Source: a virus. From it: DNA of 37,828 nucleotides. The stretch's first letter is position 1. Each line of letters opens with the position of its first letter. Both the position numbers and the translations under genes were made by a program. This document shows positions 31,867 to 37,828 of this stretch, in pieces. The stretch lies in the IMG/VR virus record IMGVR_UViG_3300030419_007171, positions 1-37,828 of that record. One strand, given 5' to 3'. The notes beneath the pieces were generated by a model, which saw only the letters and a list, made by a program, of their open reading frames with translations, was not told the DNA's origin and searched no databases.

Positions 31867-34233
31867 ATGACATTCGCAAAAGTAAAATCTAAAAATACCT
31901 ATACGGAATCAGATGTTCTCATAGAGTATCTTCAAGAAGGGAGATTTAAAAGCTACAATATCATTGACACTTCCAAAGTTCCTCCAGAAGGATGGTCAGC
32001 CGTCAGGGTTCATTATAACATCGACAAATCTCATGATTTTTGGACGAAATCTTCAGGAGAATATAACCCTATAAAGGCCGGCTTTATTTTTGGCAAGGAT
32101 TTATCTAAGGGGTCCGTCAGGGGGTATATTCAGGAATATGAGGGAAATACTCCGCTAAATCAGGGTCTAGTTCTTCCTTATATAAATTTTGACACACCAC
32201 TATATTTTTCGGAAAAAGAAATAAGCTCTCTTAACGTAGCTGCAGTCAGGCCACCGTATGCTTCTTTGACGGCAAATTATAATTTTTTTCATGCAGAACA
32301 CCAACATTCGGTAGCTAATCATCCAGAAACTATTGCTCCAAATTTGTATGTCGTATTAGAGGCAGCAAAAAAATCATCAGAAAATAATCTTGATGAATTA
32401 AATGATAGTATGGCGCAACACGCAACTATGGCGGGAAGCGTAGAAGTAGGTGCCTTGGAATCTGTTAACAACTCTTCTGTGCAGGGCATGTCGGCAAATG
32501 AAAATATATATTATGATCCGCTAGATCAGATCTCCGGAGGCAACACTATATTTTTAGATGATGTTAGCCAGGCCATTCAGAATCAGTCTGTTAATAATCA
32601 GGAAGCGTATTTGAACCTTGTTGAATCAGGGTTCAATATAGTCTTCGCTTATGCGGATTCGAAAGATATGGATCAATACAGCAAGAGAAAGAATGTGTTT
32701 CCTATGGACATTAGCGTTAAATTTTCCAGGTCAGAATCGACAAAGTTCGCGAATATGTTTAAGGAAGTTGGTCTGCAGGAAACTTTTATAAAAGACTTTA
32801 TTGCTGAAACTATACAATCAAGCGAACAAATTTACGTAACGGAGGAAACGACGACTATATCTCAAAAAGAAATAGGTGGAGCGTTTGAAACTGTGGTGGA
32901 TACAAGCCCAGAGAAGGAAATAACAATTGTAGATATGGATGCTATGGTTAGTGGCATATTTGAATCTGCTGAAGATCAAAGTGAAATAGATAAAGCTATA
33001 TTTGTTTTAGGAAATGACAGTCCTGTGATTTTTTCTTGTGAAAACAACCTATATAAAACATTGTTGAAGCTGGCCTTCGATAGTAAATACAATAGCGCCA
33101 TCAAAGAAAATTCACCGACATTCAAAGATGTCTTAGAGAACAAAAAGACATATTCGGAGACACTGATGTATAAGGTTTCTAAGTTTTCAACTGATGACGC
33201 GGGAGATATAATAGGAAATCCAATTCAGAATTTTTATTTTTTTAATAATGATGAGGACGATATTATTGAATTTGTCGATACCCAGGTGAAATATGGTAAA
33301 AAGTATGGTTATAGAATTTATGCTCATGATATGAATATAGGCTTGGAGTATTATTACGATAGTTTTGACGATGGCCCAACAGGCTTAGATGCTCAAGTAG
33401 AATTTTTGAAAAGTCAAGACTGGATAGCTAAAATATTCTTAGATGTTATTTATAAGCCAAAAGTAAGTCTCATTGAAACGTTGGTGTACGAATCGACAGC
33501 CAGAATAATGTCGCGACCACCTTTGCCACCAGAGGCTACCATGGTCCCATATCGCGCCGTCGCAGACAAGATGTTGATTTTGATGAACCATACGACCGGA
33601 AAGCGAAAGATGCAACCTGTTCAAATAGAAGATTCAGATATACAACAAATCGAGTTTTTAAGAGATAGCCAGGATTTAGAACCTGGAGATCCAATTGAAT
33701 ATGCTGGCGATGATATTCCTTCTTCATATGATATATTTAGAATACAAAGCCACCCTGAGTCTTACGCAGATTTTAAAAATAATAAAATTGCCACAGTCTT
33801 GGGAAATCAAGCAGCAAGTTATCTACAAACAGGATTGAGGACCAACACCAAATATTATTATACGTTTAGAGTAACGGATATTCATAATATGGTTTCAAAT
33901 CCATCACCGGTGTTTGAGTTAGAAATAGTTGAGAATAGCGGCGTAACATATCCAATTATAAAAGTTGTTGAATTCAAGAAATTTGAAAACAAAGTTTTAT
34001 CTAAAAGTATGAAAAAGTATATTTATATTAAGCCGGCAGATGCTCAGGGGTTTGTTAATTTAGAGCAATCTGGGTTGGTGAATGCAGATTCGGCCCTTAA
34101 TAAAAGTATTGTACTGGGAGTTGAAGATGAAAGTGTCTGGAATAAAAGATTTAAATTTAGATTTACCTCTAAAGACACTGGTAAAAAGATCGATGTGAAT
34201 GTAAGGTTTGTACAAAAGAACCTTCAGACTTAA
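31867..34233 (+). CDS. Tail structural protein with a FnIII-like C-terminal domain (788 residues)
   Basis: The N-terminal 150 residues are beta-rich with aromatic residues (YNPIKAGFIFGKDLSKG, GLVLPYINFDTPLYF). Residues about 165-330 are Ser/Asn/Gln-rich. A central helical-plus-beta domain contains YADSKDMDQYSKRKNVFPM and a repeated acidic patch (FFNNDEDDIIEFVDTQ). Near 595-700 is a fibronectin type III-like beta-sandwich (SSYDIFRIQ, LRTNTKYYYTFRVTD, NPSPVFELEI). The C-terminal 90 residues form another beta domain. GGAGGA just upstream of the ATG at 31867 is a good ribosome site. It ends the long co-directional structural run, because the next gene follows the only promoter-sized gap. A fibre or baseplate-periphery role is inferred. 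Confidence 0.72.
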   Translation: MTFAKVKSKNTYTESDVLIEYLQEGRFKSYNIIDTSKVPPEGWSAVRVHYNIDKSHDFWTKSSGEYNPIKAGFIFGKDLSKGSVRGYIQEYEGNTPLNQGLVLPYINFDTPLYFSEKEISSLNVAAVRPPYASLTANYNFFHAEHQHSVANHPETIAPNLYVVLEAAKKSSENNLDELNDSMAQHATMAGSVEVGALESVNNSSVQGMSANENIYYDPLDQISGGNTIFLDDVSQAIQNQSVNNQEAYLNLVESGFNIVFAYADSKDMDQYSKRKNVFPMDISVKFSRSESTKFANMFKEVGLQETFIKDFIAETIQSSEQIYVTEETTTISQKEIGGAFETVVDTSPEKEITIVDMDAMVSGIFESAEDQSEIDKAIFVLGNDSPVIFSCENNLYKTLLKLAFDSKYNSAIKENSPTFKDVLENKKTYSETLMYKVSKFSTDDAGDIIGNPIQNFYFFNNDEDDIIEFVDTQVKYGKKYGYRIYAHDMNIGLEYYYDSFDDGPTGLDAQVEFLKSQDWIAKIFLDVIYKPKVSLIETLVYESTARIMSRPPLPPEATMVPYRAVADKMLILMNHTTGKRKMQPVQIEDSDIQQIEFLRDSQDLEPGDPIEYAGDDIPSSYDIFRIQSHPESYADFKNNKIATVLGNQAASYLQTGLRTNTKYYYTFRVTDIHNMVSNPSPVFELEIVENSGVTYPIIKVVEFKKFENKVLSKSMKKYIYIKPADAQGFVNLEQSGLVNADSALNKSIVLGVEDESVWNKRFKFRFTSKDTGKKIDVNVRFVQKNLQT

Positions 34234-34239
34234 TATTTT

Positions 34240-34267
34240 TTGTAAACAAATAGAAATAATGTATAAT
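34240..34267 (+). promoter_or_regulatory. Candidate promoter in the sole promoter-sized gap
   Basis: The 75-nt gap 34234-34308 is the longest noncoding stretch in the window. It contains TTGTAA (34240-34245), a 16-nt spacer and a perfect TATAAT (34262-34267), followed by A-rich DNA and AAAGAGGAG as ribosome site for the gene at 34309. The -10 match is exact and the -35 matches 4 of 6. The same TATAATTT also matches 6 of 8 bases of the T4 late box TATAAATA, so it may be a gp55-type late promoter instead. I cannot separate these readings. Confidence 0.5.
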
Positions 34268-34308
34268 TTAAAAAAACAGACTAATTACGAACAAAGAGGA
34301 GTATAATA

Positions 34309-35259
34309 ATGGCCTTTCTTGACAATAGTGGGGATATAATTTTAGATGCGGTGTTAACTGACACCGGTCGCATGAGACTTGCAAAGGGAGACGGTAGTTT
34401 TAAAATCGCCAAATTTGCAATTGCAGACGATGAAATCAATTATTCCGTCTATAATAAATCTCATGCCAGTGGCTCTGCGTATTTTGATCTAGAGGTTTTA
34501 AAAAGTCCAGTTTTCGAGGCTTTCACAAACAACACTTCTACTATGAAATCTAGATTGATTTCTATTCCACGTACAAATCTACTATATTTACCAGAACTGA
34601 TCTTAAATGAAAAAATCTCTAGCACAAAAAAGAATGCAAAGGGATATTTCCTTGTTGCGGTAGATAAAGACACTGAAGCGGTCGTTGCCAATGATACGAC
34701 AGGATATATGAAGGGTGCCTCTATAACAGAGACAAATTCATCGCAAATTATGATCGACCAGGGCCTGAACACTACAGAAATCAGCGCAGGGTTTGTATTG
34801 GATGCCGATCTTAAAGAGACACAATACGTTATTGAAATAGATAATAGACTAGGTTCTATTATAACCGCCGGTACGAATTCGACAGCGCTTCCTGTATCTT
34901 TTATTGATGATGATCAAATTGCGAGCTATTATGTTACTACCGCTACTCCCGGTAATGTCGTCGCAGATATTCCGAATGCGACAGATACTGATGGAAACAA
35001 CACATCTGCGATCACAGGGCCCAGAGGAACGCGAGTTTATTTTCAAATCAAGGCCTCTCTGGAACTGAACAGTAGTGCCTTCCTGTTTAACCAATTAGGA
35101 TCAAGTACCACAACGGCAATTGCCACGCTTGGACTCGGCGCACAATCAAACAGCGGGACGGAGTATACCGCCCTTTATGTCGATTCAAACGTCAGAGTTA
35201 CGGGCATTACAACTGGGTCGAGAATTGATATACCCATCAGATTTATAAAGAAGAACTAG
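34309..35259 (+). CDS. Structural protein with a conserved N-terminal LT-G-DD module
   Basis: The 316-residue protein begins MAFLDNSGDIILDAVLTDTG, then RMRLAKG, a KFAIADDEINYSVY stretch and a hinge. L-T at 16-17, G20, L24, G27, F36, D40-D41, I43, Y45 and Y48 match spaced residues in the protein at 27402-28502. The remainder is beta-rich, Ser/Thr/Asn-rich and without enzyme motifs, ending in a basic KKN. It is the first gene behind the candidate promoter and has a strong ribosome site (AAAGAGGAG), so it may be an abundant virion protein. Proteins with this start are recurrent in uncultured marine phages, to my knowledge without a defined role. A distal-tail or baseplate position is inferred. 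Confidence 0.75.
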   Translation: MAFLDNSGDIILDAVLTDTGRMRLAKGDGSFKIAKFAIADDEINYSVYNKSHASGSAYFDLEVLKSPVFEAFTNNTSTMKSRLISIPRTNLLYLPELILNEKISSTKKNAKGYFLVAVDKDTEAVVANDTTGYMKGASITETNSSQIMIDQGLNTTEISAGFVLDADLKETQYVIEIDNRLGSIITAGTNSTALPVSFIDDDQIASYYVTTATPGNVVADIPNATDTDGNNTSAITGPRGTRVYFQIKASLELNSSAFLFNQLGSSTTTAIATLGLGAQSNSGTEYTALYVDSNVRVTGITTGSRIDIPIRFIKKN

Positions 35260-35274
35260 TAAAAGGAAATAAAT

Positions 35275-36351
35275 ATGGCAACCACTTATAAAACATTTCT
35301 TAATAATGACGTAACCACAACCAGGACGTTATTGCATGAATCAGTTCCGGTGACAGGAACGCTCATGTCAGGAACATATGGAGCATTTCAATCAGAGACA
35401 AATGTTAAAACTTTTTCTCATGGCATGTTCATGTCTGTTTATGATTATCCACACTTAAGTTCTTCAGCGAACCACATTCTTGACGTAACTATGGGCTTTT
35501 CATCGAATTCCAACATGTCACAGTCATCTCCAACGTCTGGCACAAAACAAGAACAAAAGATAAATATTTATAATCAAATGGCTCAGATGCTCGTTGGTCA
35601 TGATGTAAGCGGATCTATTAGAGAATTTGATCAAGATGGAGATCTTGGGTCTGGAACAAAAATGAGAGAGTGTATTTTTATTCCACTCTCTAGATTGCTT
35701 GTAAAGGACGAGATCAAAAAAGGAACATTTGAAATTAAATTGCTTACCGGTGCAGATTTCGACGCTCCAGGCGGCGGTCTTATTACGGTTAAGGATTATA
35801 ATGCAGCAAATGATTTTAGAGTGAATTCTCCAGCGGGTGAATATGGACTCTTGTTAACATCTTCAACAGCGGCAACTGACACTGCGCTGGGCTTGATTTA
35901 TTATCAGGCGGGCGTATGTGTTCTGACTGCTTCTGTATTCGATTCTGGCTCTGCTGGCCATACTGCCGATGCCGCCATAATGACAGATGCTGGCGCAACT
36001 GGAGGTGGTAATATTGTTGCGGTATTCACTGGATCTAATATTGACGCCATGGGACATGCAGTTAGACACAGAATTCACAATCTTACCTTTAATAATACTA
36101 CTGAATTGAATTCGACAATTTATTTCTGTAGAGCGAATCATAATGAGTTTAATTATAGCTCCAACCCAACTTATCTTTCCGGAAGCAAAATTAGAGTCAA
36201 GAACGTTTCTACAGACGCTCCTGTTACTTATATGACAACAGTGGGTCTTTATTCTGCAGACAATGAGCTTCTTGCAGTAGCAAAATTGAGTGAACCTCTT
36301 AAGAAAACACCAGAAAACGAATTAACTCTTCGTGTTCGGCTTGATTATTAA
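35275..36351 (+). CDS. Structural protein, paralogue of the next gene
   Basis: The 358-residue beta-rich protein has many Ser, Thr, Gly and Asn. A central segment (IPLSRLLVKDEIKKGTFEIKL) and a following strand (YYQAGVCVLTASVFDSG) have counterparts in the next protein. The C-terminal 67 residues, from NYSSNPTYL through TTVGLY, LLAVAKLSEPLKKT and the final R-V-R-L-D-Y, form the clearest shared module. The ribosome site AAAAGGAA lies in the 15-nt gap before the ATG. The pair may be two versions of one tail-tip or fibre component. No catalytic residues are evident. Confidence 0.72.
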   Translation: MATTYKTFLNNDVTTTRTLLHESVPVTGTLMSGTYGAFQSETNVKTFSHGMFMSVYDYPHLSSSANHILDVTMGFSSNSNMSQSSPTSGTKQEQKINIYNQMAQMLVGHDVSGSIREFDQDGDLGSGTKMRECIFIPLSRLLVKDEIKKGTFEIKLLTGADFDAPGGGLITVKDYNAANDFRVNSPAGEYGLLLTSSTAATDTALGLIYYQAGVCVLTASVFDSGSAGHTADAAIMTDAGATGGGNIVAVFTGSNIDAMGHAVRHRIHNLTFNNTTELNSTIYFCRANHNEFNYSSNPTYLSGSKIRVKNVSTDAPVTYMTTVGLYSADNELLAVAKLSEPLKKTPENELTLRVRLDY

Positions 36352-36362
36352 TAATTTGCTCC

Positions 36363-36374
36363 ATAACTAGTTAT
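36363..36374. repeat. 12-bp perfect palindrome ATAACTAGTTAT
   Basis: It is an exact self-complementary 12-mer with no loop in the 30-nt gap between the two paralogous structural genes. Symmetry ends at the flanking bases (C on the left, A on the right). The next gene starts 8 nt after it without a visible ribosome site. It could be an operator-like dyad or chance in AT-rich DNA. Confidence 0.6.
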
Positions 36375-36381
36375 ATTTGTT

Positions 36382-37581
36382 ATGACACTGTACAAGTTTA
36401 AACGAAATGATGTATTCATAAATCGTATAAAAACTCACCCACAATGCGATTTCCACATATATGACGGACATATTTATTATAATAACGACGTCGTTATAAG
36501 CGGGAGCAATACTTCTAATGTAAAGGGTGTTTCATCTGGGCACATTAGCCTGTATGAAATGAATATTGATAGATTAGCTAGCCAATATATTTATCCATTC
36601 GTCACAAAAGAAGGAAGTTTAACTTCAATGGCGACGGTATCAACAGATTCTTTTAATCAGGACTTTAATTATGGCGACGTTATTTCAGGAAGTTACCCAA
36701 TGTCGGCCAGTATATCCAGGCAATTATTTTCTCTTGGGCCAGCAATAATAAACAATGTTCCTCAAAAAAGAAGAATAACCGCTCTAGAGAATACCTTGAA
36801 TCACTATATTCCTTTAAGCAGGCATCATCAGTTTTCAGGAACACTCGGAGACAAATCTTATCATGAGCTAAATTTGGTGAGTATTCCTTCTATATTTTAT
36901 GGCTCATCAATTAAAAAGGGATCCGTACAGTTAGACATGTTCATAACAGGGGCTTTGGTCGGTAGAGTTCAGGATATACATAGGAACGGGGAACTTGTAC
37001 AGACATTGCCATATGGCTCAACAGGCTCTGGCAGTGTTGCAGGCGTTGTGCTTTATAATGAAGGTTTCTTAGTGTTGACAGGTTCTTGGAATTTGACCAC
37101 CACAACTTTTAATTATATAGCAGATCCATCTGATAAGAAAAATACTAAATGGCTTTATTTTGGCGCCGGCGCAAATGACGCAAACGCTTCTCTTGGCGGC
37201 GGAGATATACCGTCTGCCAGCTTTGGTATGAGTTTTAAGGGCACGAATTATATTCCAACTTTAACTATGTTTGCAGATGCCCCACGCGGCGACTTAAATT
37301 TCTCGAATAATCCGACTTATACTGCAAACAGCCACACTAGCTCCATGAACACTCCTTCAACAGGTTCTAATTATTACGTTGAAGATAGAACGCTATCAGC
37401 TAAGAATGTTGTTAGTAGTTCTTATTCAAATCATACTGCGAGTTATGAAAAGACGACATATATTAGTAAAGTTGGCGTATACGACAAGGACAGAAATCTG
37501 ATTGCAGTTGCAAAATTAGCAAATCCGGTAAGAAAAACGCAAGATAAACAATATACATTTAAATTAAAGCTTGATATATGA
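36382..37581 (+). CDS. Structural protein, paralogue of the previous gene
   Basis: The 399-residue protein opens YKFKRNDVFINRIKTHP, then FHIYDGHIYYNND, a start I associate with structural genes of marine phages. Its body contains IPSIFYGSSIKKGSVQLDM and VVLYNEGFLVLTGSW, parallel to the previous protein. The C-terminus, from FSNNPTYTANS through TYISKVGVYDKDRNLIAVAK, LANPVRKT and the final K-L-K-L-D-I, is a diverged copy of the previous protein's last 67 residues, with about 28 extra residues between the two halves. No Shine-Dalgarno sequence is apparent before ATG 36382, so expression may depend on coupling or leaderless initiation. The position suggests a distal tail or fibre protein. Confidence 0.75.
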   Translation: MTLYKFKRNDVFINRIKTHPQCDFHIYDGHIYYNNDVVISGSNTSNVKGVSSGHISLYEMNIDRLASQYIYPFVTKEGSLTSMATVSTDSFNQDFNYGDVISGSYPMSASISRQLFSLGPAIINNVPQKRRITALENTLNHYIPLSRHHQFSGTLGDKSYHELNLVSIPSIFYGSSIKKGSVQLDMFITGALVGRVQDIHRNGELVQTLPYGSTGSGSVAGVVLYNEGFLVLTGSWNLTTTTFNYIADPSDKKNTKWLYFGAGANDANASLGGGDIPSASFGMSFKGTNYIPTLTMFADAPRGDLNFSNNPTYTANSHTSSMNTPSTGSNYYVEDRTLSAKNVVSSSYSNHTASYEKTTYISKVGVYDKDRNLIAVAKLANPVRKTQDKQYTFKLKLDI

Positions 37582-37593
37582 TATAGTATATAT

Positions 37594-37828
37594 ATGATCC
37601 TTGGATTAGATATATCGACCTCAATCGTCGGAGCTACTGTGTTAGATGATGAAGGTGAAATTGTTTACTGTGAAGCGTGGGATCTGAGAAATAAAAATCA
37701 CTACCCGACACTTTTTGATAAGGCTCAGAGAGTCAAACAGAAATTAGCGATTTTATATGATGTAAAAAAATACAGATTTAACTCAATATATATAGAACAG
37801 TCTTTGATGGCATTCCGCCCGGGCTTTT
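37594..37828 (+). CDS. RuvC-like Holliday-junction resolvase, N-terminal part (3' end outside window)
   Basis: The first 78 residues are visible. They begin MILGLDISTSIVGATVLDD, with the catalytic aspartate D6 on the first strand of an RNase H fold, and continue to YIEQSLMAFRPGF with E68. Spacing between D6 and E68 is like that of D7 and E66 in RuvC; the final two aspartates lie beyond the window. Phage members of this family resolve branched recombination and replication DNA so it can be packaged. The ATG lies 12 nt after the previous stop, without a ribosome site. Other RNase H-fold nucleases are an alternative. The gene marks a change from structural to DNA-processing genes. Confidence 0.75.
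   Translation, partial: MILGLDISTSIVGATVLDDEGEIVYCEAWDLRNKNHYPTLFDKAQRVKQKLAILYDVKKYRFNSIYIEQSLMAFRPGF

Noticed and set aside
34237-34252. Possible terminator hairpin (TTTGT-AA-ACAAA)
   Set aside because: The stem is five AT-rich pairs with a two-base loop and no GC content, so it is too weak to call. The T-run precedes the stem instead of following it.
36356-36377. Promoter TTGCTC / TATATT before the second paralogue
   Set aside because: The spacer is only 10 nt, far too short for a sigma70-type promoter, and no late box is present.
37571-37593. Promoter before the RuvC-like gene (TTGATA with TATA-rich DNA)
   Set aside because: Spacing of the candidate boxes is wrong (5 or 12 nt), and the TATATA run overlaps the start codon.
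1-37828. tRNA genes, CRISPR arrays, insertion sequences, integrase or attachment sites
   Set aside because: No gene-free stretch longer than 75 nt exists, and no regularly spaced direct repeats, terminal inverted repeats or transposase motifs were seen.

Overview
The window looks like part of a tailed-phage genome, most likely a marine myovirus with a T4-like contractile-tail baseplate, recovered as a metagenome-type fragment. Every supported gene lies on the + strand. Genes abut or overlap by 1-30 nt (TAATG and ATGA junctions), and nearly every base is coding. A gp55-type late sigma factor, a gp25-like and a gp6-like baseplate wedge protein, and a run of very large beta-rich virion proteins support this. 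I see no rRNA, tRNA, CRISPR array, integrase or insertion sequence. The host cannot be named from the sequence. The DNA is AT-rich.

Region 1 (1-3646) is a nucleotide-sugar cassette: the 3' end of one GDP-mannose 4,6-dehydratase, a cupin, a small HAD phosphatase, a GDP-L-fucose synthase, a second complete GDP-mannose 4,6-dehydratase, and a short UDP-glucose/GDP-mannose dehydrogenase. Together they could make GDP-6-deoxy sugars and a nucleotide-uronic acid, for altering host surface glycan or decorating the virion. Region 2 (3648-5402) holds small proteins (an unknown, an FmdB-like zinc ribbon, a one-helix membrane protein, a helical protein) around the late sigma factor.

Region 3 (5374-17291) is the baseplate core. 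It has a 974-residue hub-like protein that appears to carry two wall-degrading domains (a TIM-barrel hydrolase-like domain and an M15-type peptidase), a spike-like protein, a 1940-residue protein of unknown family, then gp25-like and gp6-like wedge proteins. Region 4 (17291-34233) encodes large tail-tip proteins: a DNRLRE-like protein, a 2863-residue protein with two LamG-like domains, and proteins of 366, 1120 and 788 residues. Region 5 (34234-37581) begins with the only promoter-sized gap in the window and encodes three medium structural proteins, the last two being paralogues. The window ends inside a RuvC-like resolvase gene.

The least described parts are the five giant proteins that stand where T4 has its hub, wedge and short-fibre genes, the bifunctional lytic hub, and the modules shared between separate structural genes. 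These assignments rest on motifs read by eye. No database search or structure prediction was possible.
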